DNA of 38,853 nucleotides from positions 1 to 38,853 of the IMG/VR virus record IMGVR_UViG_3300042691_044686, one strand, 5' to 3'. Source of the stretch: a virus. Of the stretch, positions 14,499-23,143 are shown in pieces (within the stretch, counting starts at the first letter, position 1; each line of letters starts with the position of its first letter). The translations under genes were made by a program, and so were the position numbers. The notes below the pieces were generated by a model. The model was not told where the DNA came from. It saw only the letters and a program-made list of their open reading frames with translations, and ran no database searches.

Positions 14499-15662
14499 AT
14501 GACTGAAAAATCCATTTTAGAACAAGCGTTACTTCAAGTTAATACACTTGAGGAAGCAGTAAAGCAAAATGCAAAAGGTATACTTTCTTCAGTAATGAAA
14601 AAAGAACTAAACGAATTGCTTAAAGAATCAGAGGAAGTGGAAGAAGAGGACGACGTTGTCGAGCCTAAAGAAGAGGAATCAGAAGATATGTCAGAACAGC
14701 CTGCAGATGATGAGGCTGATGATGATAATGAAGAAATGCCCTCGATAAATGATGAACCATCAAAAGACATTGACGGTGATGACATGGCTCCAGAAATGGG
14801 CGATGACGTTCCGGGTATGGATGATGAAATGGAACCAGAGATGGATGACATGCCAGATTTTGGTGATTCGGATTCTGATGACGATATGCTTGATATGACC
14901 GGTGCTTCTGACGAAGAAGTATTAAAAGTATTCAAAGCTATGTCTGATGAGGATGGAATCATTGTAAAAAAAGATGGTGAAAACATCGAATTACAAGATG
15001 GTGACGATGAGTATATCATTAAGTTAGACGAATCTGAGGAGGAAGAAGTATCCGAAGATTGGAATGAGGAAGAAATGGCTGGGGAAGATGAAACTGTTTA
15101 TGAAATCGAATTAGGCGATGACGACATGTCTGACGAAGAAATGTCCGAAGAGGAGTCTGAGGAAGAAGCTCACGAAGAAGAAGTTGGTGAGTCTGCTCGT
15201 TCAAAGGCTTTTGGTCAAAAAGGTGGATTAGAATCTAAGAAAATTTTCGCAGCTGGCCGCAGAAATGAATCAATCAACGAAGAGTTACAAACTTTGAAAA
15301 AACAAAATGATGAGTATAAGAAAGCTCTAGTGTTGTTTAAAGATAAGTTAAACGAAGTTGCTGTATTCAATGCGAATCTTGCTCATGCAACAAGATTATT
15401 TACAGAACACACAACAACAAAACAGGAGAAAATGGATATTTTGAAAAGATTTGATACCGTTTCTACTATAAATGAATCTAAAAATCTTTTCACATCAATC
15501 AGAACAGAATTGACTTCTAAAAAGCCAGTTACTGAATCTGTAGCACAAAAAATCTCATCAACGCCTTCTAGCTCATCTTCACAAGAGATGTTATCTGAGT
15601 CAAAAGCATATGAAGCACCTCAGTTTAGAAGAATGAGAGATTTAATGAGCAAATTAAAATAA
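14499..15662 (+). CDS. Prohead core scaffold protein (T4 gp22-like)
   Basis: 387 aa. A short helical N-terminus is followed by a very acidic stretch of about 180 residues (roughly 45-230). There Asp, Glu, Met, Pro and Ser dominate. A helical C-terminal third follows, containing NEELQTLKKQNDEYKKALVL (coiled coil, about 260-285) and a Ser-rich stretch before RRMRDLMSKLK. This composition and the place between protease and capsid are those of T4 gp22, the core that shapes the prohead and is then digested. Several (L/I)xE sites (for example INE, LSE) are present. The acidic part is longer than in T4 gp22 (269 aa). Confidence 0.85.
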   Translation: MTEKSILEQALLQVNTLEEAVKQNAKGILSSVMKKELNELLKESEEVEEEDDVVEPKEEESEDMSEQPADDEADDDNEEMPSINDEPSKDIDGDDMAPEMGDDVPGMDDEMEPEMDDMPDFGDSDSDDDMLDMTGASDEEVLKVFKAMSDEDGIIVKKDGENIELQDGDDEYIIKLDESEEEEVSEDWNEEEMAGEDETVYEIELGDDDMSDEEMSEEESEEEAHEEEVGESARSKAFGQKGGLESKKIFAAGRRNESINEELQTLKKQNDEYKKALVLFKDKLNEVAVFNANLAHATRLFTEHTTTKQEKMDILKRFDTVSTINESKNLFTSIRTELTSKKPVTESVAQKISSTPSSSSSQEMLSESKAYEAPQFRRMRDLMSKLK

Positions 15663-15697
15663 TAATAAAAAAAAATAAAAACAAAAAAACAAATAAA

Positions 15698-17431
15698 ATG
15701 GGAGCATTATTAGAATCAGGTATGGTTGGTAACATCGGTCTTAAGCACCTTCGTGTTATCAAAGAAGATACCATTAAAAAATGGGATGATTTAGGATTCC
15801 TAGACGGTCTTGACGGCCATCAAAAAGATAATATCGCGCAGTTGTATGAAAACCAAGCGTCTTATTTGATCAACGAAGCAGCAGTTTCTGACGCTTCTGG
15901 ATCATTCGAGACAGTGGTATTCCCTATCATCCGTCGTGTATTCTCTAAGTTGTTAGCAAACGACATCGTATCAGTACAAGCAATGAACTTACCAATTGGT
16001 AAATTGTTCTACTTTGTACCTAAAATTCAGGATAGAAATGCTGGTGCACACTATCAGCCATTCGGTATGCCAGGTAACTCTGACGCAGCTACTGCTGGTT
16101 ATGGTGACAGCGCAAAGAACCTTTATGATCGTTTTTATGAGTCTTCTGACGCAAATGATCAAGGTTTATTTGATTATTCAAAGGGTGCTTTCACGACAGT
16201 TGAGGCTAACCCACACGGATTTGTTACATTCTCAAACGGTGTAGCAAGTGAAACTACTGCAGCTCAAAGTGGCTCAAGTGTTTCTAGTTTGATCGTTGTT
16301 CTTACTGGTTTCAGTAAGGATGGTCAAGGTAAGATGATCGGTGCTAATGGTAACCTTATGGATACTGAAGAATTCTTAGCATCTCTTCAAGTTGAAGTTA
16401 CTGGTAACACTACTGCAAACAACGGTGTTAAAAATTTCAACGTTGTAACTCAGAAATATGGTAAAGGTATTGTTGAGTATGGCGCAAAGAGTGGATCTGG
16501 TCTTAGCAGATATCATGACATTTGTGATGAAGAAGGTAAAATCTACTTAAATGTTGATTTGGAAAGCTATAGCAACACAACAGGTTTTGCTGCTGCTGAC
16601 TTTAGTTCTAACGACTTAGCTTTAGCTAACTTCAAAGTAACTTACAGAACATATGAGACTTTGGAATTTGAAGACAACATCGGTGAAGTATCATTTGATC
16701 TTGCTTCAGTTACAGTTTCTGTTACTGAAAGAAAATTAAGAGCTAGCTGGTCTCCAGAACTTGCTCAGGACGTATCTGCGTTCCACAACATCGATGCTGA
16801 AGCTGAATTAACAGCTTTATTATCTGAGCAAATCGCTGCTGAGGTTGACCGTGAAATTTTACGTGACCTTAGAAAAGGTGCTGCTTGGACAGCTAAGTGG
16901 GATTATAATGAGTGGAAGTATGGTGCAACTGGAAACACCCCATATGTAGGATACACTCAAAAAGACTGGAACCAAACATTGATCACTAAGATCAACCAGG
17001 TTTCTGCTCAGATTCATAAATCTACTTTGAGAGGTGGTGCAAACTGGATCGTTGTTTCTTCAGAAGTTTCTGCGGTATTCGATGATTTGGAATATTTCCA
17101 CGTATCAAACGCTCATCCAGAGCAAGATCAATACAACATGGGTATCGAAAAGATCGGTACACTTGCTGGACGTTATCAAGTATTCCGTGATCCATACTTA
17201 CCAGCTGGTAAGATCCTTATTGGTCACAAAGGTAAGTCATTATTGGATGCTGGTTACATCTACGCACCATATGTACCTTTACAGTTAACTCCAACAATGT
17301 ACAATCCATTCAACATGACACCAATCAAAGGTATCATGACAAGATACGCGAAGAAAATGGTTAACAACCGTTACTTCGGTCTGATCAACGTAAGTGGATT
17401 GCAAACATTTGATCTTAACACTTTAAGATAA
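15698..17431 (+). CDS. Major capsid protein (T4 gp23-like)
   Basis: 577 aa. The N-terminus through residue 60 (SYLINE) looks like the cleaved propeptide of gp23: INE at 58-60 fits the (L/I)xE rule, giving a mature start at A61 (T4 cleaves after residue 65). The body has FETVVFPIIRRVFSKL (70-85), the insertion-type middle, and the strongly conserved C-terminal part with HKSTLRGGANWIVVSSEVS and RYFGLINVSGLQTFDL. The leader is purine/A-rich with A at -3 and -6 and no Shine-Dalgarno, as in highly expressed flavobacterial genes. Codon choice is distinct from neighbours (more GGT, GCT, AAC, ATC), consistent with very high expression. Confidence 0.97.
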   Translation: MGALLESGMVGNIGLKHLRVIKEDTIKKWDDLGFLDGLDGHQKDNIAQLYENQASYLINEAAVSDASGSFETVVFPIIRRVFSKLLANDIVSVQAMNLPIGKLFYFVPKIQDRNAGAHYQPFGMPGNSDAATAGYGDSAKNLYDRFYESSDANDQGLFDYSKGAFTTVEANPHGFVTFSNGVASETTAAQSGSSVSSLIVVLTGFSKDGQGKMIGANGNLMDTEEFLASLQVEVTGNTTANNGVKNFNVVTQKYGKGIVEYGAKSGSGLSRYHDICDEEGKIYLNVDLESYSNTTGFAAADFSSNDLALANFKVTYRTYETLEFEDNIGEVSFDLASVTVSVTERKLRASWSPELAQDVSAFHNIDAEAELTALLSEQIAAEVDREILRDLRKGAAWTAKWDYNEWKYGATGNTPYVGYTQKDWNQTLITKINQVSAQIHKSTLRGGANWIVVSSEVSAVFDDLEYFHVSNAHPEQDQYNMGIEKIGTLAGRYQVFRDPYLPAGKILIGHKGKSLLDAGYIYAPYVPLQLTPTMYNPFNMTPIKGIMTRYAKKMVNNRYFGLINVSGLQTFDLNTLR

Positions 17432-17455
17432 TCTTAAGTTAGGTTAATATAAAAA

Positions 17456-17481
17456 GCCCTCGAGAAATCGGGGGTTTTTTT
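17456..17481 (+). terminator. Terminator after the capsid gene
   Basis: CCCTCGA (17457-17463) pairs with TCGGGGG (17468-17474), with one T-G wobble and a GAAA tetraloop, followed by seven T. It closes the head operon. Confidence 0.9.
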
Positions 17482-17497
17482 ATTTTTATATGTCACC

Positions 17498-17518
17498 AAA
17501 ATTTTTTATATTTGTATT
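17498..17518 (+). promoter_or_regulatory. Possible host-type promoter before the SAP-like gene
   Basis: TATATTTG, ending 6 bases before the ATG, fits the Bacteroidota -7 consensus TAnnTTTG. No convincing TTTG -33 box was found at the right distance, and transcripts would be nearly leaderless. Confidence 0.3.
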
Positions 17519-17833
17519 ATGTCTGAGATGGATTATAGTAAGTTAAGATTAGATGTCCTTGAAAAGTTAATACATTCTAGAGGTATTGAATGTAAGATGA
17601 AAAAGGATGAAATGATTAAAATGCTAAAATTATATGACGAGGGTAAGTATATTGAACCCATGAGGGAAACCATACAAACTAAAGATGATGGTGGATTTTC
17701 AATTGGTGTTGATATGAGGAATCGAGAACATTTACTTCAGATAAGTAAACTGCTTGAAAAAAAAGATGCTAAATCGTTAAATAGGTTCTCAGAAGATAGA
17801 GTTTGGTATTGGGCCCCGCAAAAATTAATTTAA
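17519..17833 (+). CDS. SAP-like domain small protein
   Basis: 104 aa. Residues 4-45 (DYSKLRLDVLEKLIHSRGI, then KMKKDEMIKMLKLYDEG) match the helix-turn-helix layout of the SAP motif, which binds DNA or occurs in phage transcription and repair factors. The remaining 60 residues are unassigned. It follows the capsid terminator and stands alone, meeting the minus-strand block tail to tail with a two-base gap. A DNA-binding role is suggested by fold similarity only. Confidence 0.6.
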   Translation: MSEMDYSKLRLDVLEKLIHSRGIECKMKKDEMIKMLKLYDEGKYIEPMRETIQTKDDGGFSIGVDMRNREHLLQISKLLEKKDAKSLNRFSEDRVWYWAPQKLI

Positions 17834-17835
17834 TA

Positions 17836-18111
17836 CTAATTACGAATTTTTTTAATCTTAACAATTAGGTCACCATCACCTTTTAAAATTCTGTGGTATG
17901 TTCCTTCTGGAATAAAAATAGATTTATTTTTTTCTATTTTAATTGGTAATTCATTATCCATTTGGAATAACCAATTGGTGTCATGTTCACAAAAAACAAT
18001 ACGATCTTCTTCATCAAAATGCCACTTTAATTCAGATTCATTAACATTTTGAGAAAAAGTTCTTTCATATAACTCACTTGTCTTTATTTCTGAAAATGGT
18101 AAATGATTCAT
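17836..18111 (-). CDS. Cupin-fold protein
   Basis: 91 aa. ELKWHFDEEDRIVFCEHDTN (about 27-46) and IFIPEGTYHRILKGDGDL (about 66-83) give the two beta-strand motifs of a small cupin. The type is common in T4-like cyanophages, where it is annotated as a hypothetical cupin. H31 with the downstream H73 could bind metal. No substrate can be suggested. It begins one base after the stop codon of the preceding gene (TAATATG) and is the last gene of the long minus-strand block. Confidence 0.7.
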   Translation of the reverse strand: MNHLPFSEIKTSELYERTFSQNVNESELKWHFDEEDRIVFCEHDTNWLFQMDNELPIKIEKNKSIFIPEGTYHRILKGDGDLIVKIKKIRN

Positions 18112-18112
18112 A

Positions 18113-18586
18113 TTACTTTCTTTGATGAAGGGATTCTTTAATTAGATCCCAAAAATGTTCGTAAACCAATTTTTTATTCTCTTTGGTTATTTTTAATACA
18201 CGATTCTCCACATTACCTTCAGCAAACGCAACAACATCTTCAGTGTATCCAACATGTTTAACTTGGTCTTGTGTGAATAAGGCGATACTTTCGTCAGTTG
18301 TCTCTGCGCTATCTTCATTAAATTCTAGATAAGAATAGTAACCATCTTCGTCACCATCTTCCTCAGGAGTATGATATCCTTGTTGATATGCTATATCTAT
18401 ATCGTCAAAATATATTATATAATGAATATTCGTCTCAAGGTCTTTTACTAATGCATATACATCATATGTTGCAATATTTCTAAAATGTATTTTTACTTTA
18501 TCTAAATCACTATCCCTAAAACCATATTCTTCGTCGCCATAATCTGGGGCATCGTCCCATCCTTCAACTATATCTAATAATTTCAT
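18113..18586 (-). CDS. Acidic hypothetical protein
   Basis: 157 aa from the ATG at 18586, giving MKLLDIVEGWDDAPDYGDEE. A longer frame to 18685 exists but overlaps the upstream gene by almost 100 bases and uses no better start. The ATG at 18586 sits one base after that gene's stop (TAAAATG), the spacing used throughout this block. The protein is acidic and rich in Asp, Glu and Tyr, without recognised domain. The region around VKIHFRNIATYDVYALVKDL looks like an ordered beta-rich fold. No function assigned. Confidence 0.65.
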   Translation of the reverse strand: MKLLDIVEGWDDAPDYGDEEYGFRDSDLDKVKIHFRNIATYDVYALVKDLETNIHYIIYFDDIDIAYQQGYHTPEEDGDEDGYYSYLEFNEDSAETTDESIALFTQDQVKHVGYTEDVVAFAEGNVENRVLKITKENKKLVYEHFWDLIKESLHQRK

Positions 18587-18587
18587 T

Positions 18588-19580
18588 TTACCAAGGATTT
18601 GAGGATTTAATACCAAGAGCTTTGCGGTATCTAGAGATATTACAACTCCAATATCCTGCCGTTGTTCTATCTTTTTTCTGATCACATCTGTGTCTTGCTC
18701 TAAATGATTTAGCAGCTTTTTTATTTGAGCTTCTAATCTTTAGATTTGGATCACCAAACGTAACTTTTTTAATATTCCCCCCTGGAGTTTTTACATACAC
18801 CGCGAATTTCTTAGGTCCACCCGGAGTTCTAAATGGTTTATTTAATTTTACGTTACGACCTCTATGTTTCGCCTCAACTAAATAATTTTCCTCACCATCA
18901 ATAAAGGGAATATCTAAATAAACTTCTTCTCCTTCGTAGATACCGGTTTTACCAATATCTGTTGACAGTAATTCTAAATCGTCACCGAAAAATTCTACAG
19001 CACCGCTTTCTTTTAAAATTCTGGATTCATTATATATTTTAAAAAATTTTTCAGAATAAACTCTATAAACATTTTCACATATTGGTAAATTGTTTTCAAT
19101 ATGATATGTTATTGATTCAGAGATCTTTACCCTACTTTCATTTAATTTTAATTTGGGCCCAGAATTGGTGTTTTTTAATTCATTTATTACATTTAATGCA
19201 ATTGACGCAATTTGATCTTGATTAAAATTTATTGTACTTTCATCAAATCTTGCAAACGTGGGCTTATTACCCTTACCGGATTTAGGTTCTTTTTTTTCAG
19301 CGCGTCTTTTTTGGGACGTCATTGCTTTTTTTTCTTTCTTATCATAAGAAGAAGCAACTTTGGGTGTTTCTTTTGAAACTTTTTTAGATGGCCTACATTT
19401 TGGATATGACTTACCATCGGCGCTTTTTCTACCGCATGGTGGGTGTTTACCACCAACTTTTTTAGAAACATCTACCCATTTTTCTTTAAACCATCTCCTG
19501 AGATCTTCTTTCAAAACATCACCTGTCATGATAGATTCTTCAATATATTTTAAATCCTCTTCGTTTACAAGTATTTTCAT
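18588..19580 (-). CDS. Two-domain Cys-containing protein (DUF5872-like N-terminus)
   Basis: 330 aa from the ATG at 19580. The longer frame to 19760 overlaps the upstream gene and is rejected. The N-terminal part, DLRRWFKEKWVDVSKKVGGK, then HPPCGRKSADGKSYPKCRPS and SQKRRAEKK, resembles the DUF5872-type basic module (C49 and C62, strongly positive to about residue 105). The C-terminal 40 residues, KSFRARHRCDQKKDRTTAGY followed by WSC (C299, C313), match a motif that recurs in T4-like phage proteins. Both ends could bind metal or nucleic acid. Family recognition is from memory of the motif. No enzymatic role is claimed. Confidence 0.65.
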   Translation of the reverse strand: MKILVNEEDLKYIEESIMTGDVLKEDLRRWFKEKWVDVSKKVGGKHPPCGRKSADGKSYPKCRPSKKVSKETPKVASSYDKKEKKAMTSQKRRAEKKEPKSGKGNKPTFARFDESTINFNQDQIASIALNVINELKNTNSGPKLKLNESRVKISESITYHIENNLPICENVYRVYSEKFFKIYNESRILKESGAVEFFGDDLELLSTDIGKTGIYEGEEVYLDIPFIDGEENYLVEAKHRGRNVKLNKPFRTPGGPKKFAVYVKTPGGNIKKVTFGDPNLKIRSSNKKAAKSFRARHRCDQKKDRTTAGYWSCNISRYRKALGIKSSNPW

Positions 19581-19584
19581 TGAA

Positions 19585-20040
19585 CTATTTTTTACATTTT
19601 TTCCATTTACCGCCTTTTGATTTGTAGTTTTTTGCGGCCCAGCCATTTGCATATGCTGATGGGTAAACTTTAAATTTTGATTTAGCAGCTGCTTTAGATG
19701 CCGCCCATTTTGCAGGATCGGTAGGGCAATTTTTACTTTCGTCAATTTCCTCCATTTCATTTAGTTGCTCGTCACTACCACAACGAGAGGTTATAAACCC
19801 AGCAACTTCTTCAACATCGTCTTTTGATGTGGCAATATGGTCACCAGCCCAAGCGTGTTCACCAGTAACACATTTTGGAAAATCTGGGTGATTTTTCATA
19901 CTTAATATTTTTTCAATATTTTCTTTCATTAGAACTAGGTTTTGTAAAACCATATAAGTTCCTTTTTCATGGATGTAATCTTCTTGCTTGTTCTCGGTTA
20001 AAGTACGAAGATGTTTTTTTATCACGGCTTCTAGTTGCAT
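19585..20040 (-). CDS. Hypothetical protein with conserved Lys/Ala-rich C-terminal motif
   Basis: 151 aa. The first half is helical (MQLEAVIKKHLRTLTENKQE; ENIEKILSMKNHP). The middle HAWAGDHIATSKDDVEEVAG near 63-82 looks folded, with Cys57 and Cys87. The C-terminal 45 residues, CPTDPAKWAASKAAAKSKFK then YANGWAAKNYKSKGGKWKK, are a motif I have seen in proteins of T4-like and other large phages and some Bacteroidota. Its role is unknown. The basic character suggests nucleic-acid contact. It lies directly upstream of the DUF5872-like gene, and both carry short Cys/basic modules. Confidence 0.65.
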   Translation of the reverse strand: MQLEAVIKKHLRTLTENKQEDYIHEKGTYMVLQNLVLMKENIEKILSMKNHPDFPKCVTGEHAWAGDHIATSKDDVEEVAGFITSRCGSDEQLNEMEEIDESKNCPTDPAKWAASKAAAKSKFKVYPSAYANGWAAKNYKSKGGKWKKCKK

Positions 20041-20044
20041 AATA

Positions 20045-20052
20045 TATAAATG
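20045..20052 (-). promoter_or_regulatory. Late-promoter-like box variant CATTTATA
   Basis: One mismatch to TATTTATA, ending 4 bases before the ATG of the 151-aa gene. Confidence 0.3.
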
Positions 20053-20054
20053 TT

Positions 20055-21425
20055 TTATTTTTCTGAGACAATCTCAAACTTTATTTCGTTATTATAATAA
20101 ATGAACTCGTTGTGAGTCTTACCTTTAATCTCTAAGAAATATTCCCTAGGTATAAATATCGACGTGTCTAGCATAAACGAATTTTCGTTTGTAACGTCTA
20201 ATTGTGTCCAGTCAAAAATATTTACATTGGTTTTACCTTCTTTAATATAAATTCTGTAATAAACCTCCTCGAATAACTCACTTTTAGGAACATCAATTGA
20301 TCTAAAATTGATGGTTATTTTTCTAAGTTCACCCCTTTTAATTTTTTCATTTAACCTAATACCGAAAAATTGAACAGAATATCTCTCCAACTCCTTTTGA
20401 TTTTCACCAACGCTAAATTTGGAAGAATATGGTTTTGGAACGAATTTTTGTGTAGCGTTACTAATTGATACATCATCCAAGCTAATCCCTTTCCATACAT
20501 CATAATAGAATCTCTTACCATCACATAACACCCCATCTAAGCCAAAAGTTATCTTGTATACACCTTTCCTAACCTTAATTGATTGGAGGTCTCCTAGGCC
20601 CGTTATAACGTTACCAGAAGCGTCTTTTATGTCTACTGTTGGTAAAGTATCCAAATCATAAAAATTAGTTCCTTTTGTGACGTATAGATATAAATTTTGA
20701 TCCATTTTTTCGATAAAATTTTGTCTATTATCATCAATTCTGTCTTCAAAAACACTCTCGACGAATGGTTCAAAGAATGTTTGCGTGTATTTTGTAAAAA
20801 ATGCTACTGATTGGTCAACCTCGCTTTCAATATCTTGATAAAGTACTGCGAAAGCTAAACCTAAACCATGGTTAGTATTACCGGATATAATACCATTAAC
20901 ATAACTTGTTATATCTGCAACCAAATCTTCATTTCCATTATCAAAATGAACAGTCGTAATGATATCTGGAGAAGTGCTATAAACCCCTTCGGACGTCCAC
21001 TCATTTAACGTGGTCCTGTTAAACCAGTTGGATGGTCGTTCATCAAACGTATCATTTCCACTAGTGAAATCAAAGACTGAGTCTTCATAATCAAAACCAA
21101 CCCCCTCGTCCCAGAATTCATTGATTTTAAAAACAATCAAATCAAAGGATGTTGTTCTATCTCTACCTCTACCATTTTTTTGTCTAAGTAAAGATTCGTC
21201 ACCAAATATGGTGTTTGTCATTTTTAAATAGTGTCTAGTGTTACCATCTAAAACGTAATCACCATTATCTATTTTTGAAATTAAATCGGTGAAATCCACC
21301 TTAAAAAGAAATTTTGAGAAGGTAGAGCCGTATATAAGTTCGGTATTAGGATTTTTAGCGGTATTAACCTGAGAATCCTTTAAAATAGTGTTATTTTTTT
21401 CAAAATAAGAACGAAAATATGACAT
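20055..21425 (-). CDS. Virion structural protein, possibly with a DNRLRE-like domain
   Basis: 456 aa. Beta-rich, starting MSYFRSYFEKNNTILKDSQV. The segment with TSFDLIVFKINEFWDEG, then WTSEGVYSTSPD and VADITSYVNGIISG (about 90-190), resembles the DNRLRE-type beta-sandwich found in phage and bacterial surface proteins. The second half is again beta-rich, ending in a FIPREYFLEIKGKTHNEF-like strand set. No Cys pairs apart from one, no signal. Its place next to the OB-fold hub gene suggests a tail or baseplate part. The specific T4 counterpart is unknown. Confidence 0.65.
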   Translation of the reverse strand: MSYFRSYFEKNNTILKDSQVNTAKNPNTELIYGSTFSKFLFKVDFTDLISKIDNGDYVLDGNTRHYLKMTNTIFGDESLLRQKNGRGRDRTTSFDLIVFKINEFWDEGVGFDYEDSVFDFTSGNDTFDERPSNWFNRTTLNEWTSEGVYSTSPDIITTVHFDNGNEDLVADITSYVNGIISGNTNHGLGLAFAVLYQDIESEVDQSVAFFTKYTQTFFEPFVESVFEDRIDDNRQNFIEKMDQNLYLYVTKGTNFYDLDTLPTVDIKDASGNVITGLGDLQSIKVRKGVYKITFGLDGVLCDGKRFYYDVWKGISLDDVSISNATQKFVPKPYSSKFSVGENQKELERYSVQFFGIRLNEKIKRGELRKITINFRSIDVPKSELFEEVYYRIYIKEGKTNVNIFDWTQLDVTNENSFMLDTSIFIPREYFLEIKGKTHNEFIYYNNEIKFEIVSEK

Positions 21426-21435
21426 CTTTTTATTT

Positions 21436-21443
21436 AATAAATA
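21436..21443 (-). promoter_or_regulatory. Late-promoter-like box TATTTATT
   Basis: Sense-strand TATTTATT, 10 bases before the ATG of the 456-aa structural gene. Confidence 0.4.
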
Positions 21444-21448
21444 TCAAA

Positions 21449-22948
21449 TTAATTTATTCTTATCGAATTATTTAACATATCTTGTTTGGCTCTTTCTATT
21501 AATTTTTTTAAGGTGTCTATTGAAGACTCGAAGTATTTGGGTGGGGTCAATATCCCATGCTTATGGTTTAAAAGAATTAAGGTTATTAATTCCAGAATTT
21601 CCACTAATTTTTCCCCTCTAACGGTTGCAAAAGTGTTTGGTAGAATTCTTAACAAATAGTCTTCTTGAGTATATTCATACTTATTTAAAGCAGAGAAATC
21701 AACCTTTTTACCATCAACACCCGGATTTGTTTGGGCTAGATAAAATATGTTATCTGCTGTTATCGCACCAAATGTTTGATCAACATCACTAATCGTCTTT
21801 AAATATGGTACTTTTTTAGTTATTGGGGTTTGAGGGACATTTAATGATGTCGGGCTAAAAACTAATCCGTATGTAATTCTACTATAATAGAAAACTTTTT
21901 CTAGGAATGTTGACGAATTTGCTGTTAGTCTAAACGATTTTCGTGGCCTAAAATAAAATGGATGGGCGTATTGATCTCCTAATGAAAGATCAATTACATT
22001 TAACTTTTCTCTATCCATTTTAGAAATAAAATCTCTAACTAAGATATATGCTTCTTGTAATTTATCCGTGGATTCTAACGTAATTGTTTTGTTGTATATT
22101 AACAAACTCGTATTGTTATCAATTTCACTATCTACACCAAAAATATCTGTTTTATATTTTTCACCAAAACTTTGTTTAATCAGATAGATGTAATATGTTA
22201 AAGTTGTTGGTGATGTTGGATTATCCAGTTCATATTCAAATAGGTGTTTAATATCTGTTCTAGGCACACTATTGTCAATAATTTCTTTAGTGTCAAGTGC
22301 AACTGTTTCTGGAAATTTTTTAAGTGATAATTTTGCGTGTTTTTTTGAGAAGTAGGGATAATTTAGAAGTTCTTCTTTTTTATCTTCCTTTGCGGTATTT
22401 TTATCTATTAATGTGCCTGCTCTCAATTGAACTCCGTGTTCAGTTAAAATTATATCTGAACCATAGTTACTACTTAATGCAATATCCTCTATTTTAGGAA
22501 TCGCACCAACTGATTCAGCTCTTCTAAAACCATCTTCACTGAAAGTTTTTTTAAACGCAATACTCCTACTATCTGTCACAAATGATTTAATATCAGGAGT
22601 CTTTTCACTTCTTTGACCGAATGTTGTTTCAGTTATCTGTTGGTCCATTACTTGGCCACCATAATTATGTGGGGTTGTAAATGGCCCGGCAATGTATTCC
22701 TGATTTTGTAAATCTTTTTCACTATCATACCTAATGATTTTAATTGCTTGACCTTCTTTAGGTATAATATTGATGTGGTTTGGCAAGAACGGGGTATAGA
22801 CAAATGGATCGTCTTTAGACCACTGTTTAAAATTGGGGACTGAGTTAGCTCTTGTACTATCTAACTCGTCAATATTTGTGGCTCTGATTCTACCGAAACC
22901 TCTAGGGTCTCGATTGTCAATACATTTACCAATTTCAATTATTTTCAT
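21449..22948 (-). CDS. Baseplate hub protein with gp5-like OB-fold domain
   Basis: 499 aa. The opening EIGKCIDNRDPRGFGRIRAT, then PFVYTPFLPNHINIIPKEGQ and AIKIIRYDSE (about 5-75), is the OB-fold of T4 gp5/VgrG-like spike proteins. These form the central baseplate hub and the tail spike base. The C-terminal 400 residues do not show a lysozyme active site or the triple-stranded beta-helix repeats of T4 gp5. An enzymatic lysozyme domain is therefore not evident. ATG overlaps the previous stop codon by ATGA. The domain call is good; the exact T4 equivalence is less certain. Confidence 0.75.
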   Translation of the reverse strand: MKIIEIGKCIDNRDPRGFGRIRATNIDELDSTRANSVPNFKQWSKDDPFVYTPFLPNHINIIPKEGQAIKIIRYDSEKDLQNQEYIAGPFTTPHNYGGQVMDQQITETTFGQRSEKTPDIKSFVTDSRSIAFKKTFSEDGFRRAESVGAIPKIEDIALSSNYGSDIILTEHGVQLRAGTLIDKNTAKEDKKEELLNYPYFSKKHAKLSLKKFPETVALDTKEIIDNSVPRTDIKHLFEYELDNPTSPTTLTYYIYLIKQSFGEKYKTDIFGVDSEIDNNTSLLIYNKTITLESTDKLQEAYILVRDFISKMDREKLNVIDLSLGDQYAHPFYFRPRKSFRLTANSSTFLEKVFYYSRITYGLVFSPTSLNVPQTPITKKVPYLKTISDVDQTFGAITADNIFYLAQTNPGVDGKKVDFSALNKYEYTQEDYLLRILPNTFATVRGEKLVEILELITLILLNHKHGILTPPKYFESSIDTLKKLIERAKQDMLNNSIRIN

Positions 22949-23142
22949 TTTGTTCTTTTATCCAATTCTTTATTAATCTTATCATATAAGACTTCAACAG
23001 ATTCTAGGTGCCTGGTTAGATCAATAATTATTGTTTTTGTTTGTTCAAATTCTTCAATTAAAAAATCCCTACTTTCAACAAGTAATTTATTGGGAACATT
23101 TTCGCAATCATTTGCAATTTCTACAATTTTATTTTTATCCAT
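22945..23142 (-). CDS. Small coiled-coil protein
   Basis: 65 aa from the ATG at 23142 (MDKNKIVEIAN). A longer frame to 23184 overlaps the upstream gene. This ATG follows that gene's stop by one base (TAATATG). The sequence FLIEEFEQTKTIIIDLTRHL then EVLYDKINKELDK has heptad-like hydrophobic spacing throughout. It is wedged between two virion genes, so a structural or chaperone role is likely. No family recognised. Confidence 0.6.
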   Translation of the reverse strand: MDKNKIVEIANDCENVPNKLLVESRDFLIEEFEQTKTIIIDLTRHLESVEVLYDKINKELDKRTK

Positions 23143-23143
23143 A

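Noticed and set aside
14534-15019. 161-aa antisense open frame opposite the scaffold gene
   Set aside because: It is Ser-rich because it mirrors Asp/Glu codons (GAA/GAT) of the acidic scaffold; no start signal or plausible protein character.
18586-18685. Longer start for the 157-aa gene
   Set aside because: It would overlap the upstream gene by nearly 100 bases, while the ATG at 18586 follows that gene's stop by one base, the common spacing here.
19580-19760. Longer start for the DUF5872-like gene
   Set aside because: The extra 60 residues are read through the end of the 151-aa gene in another frame. The ATG at 19580 lies 4 bases past that stop.
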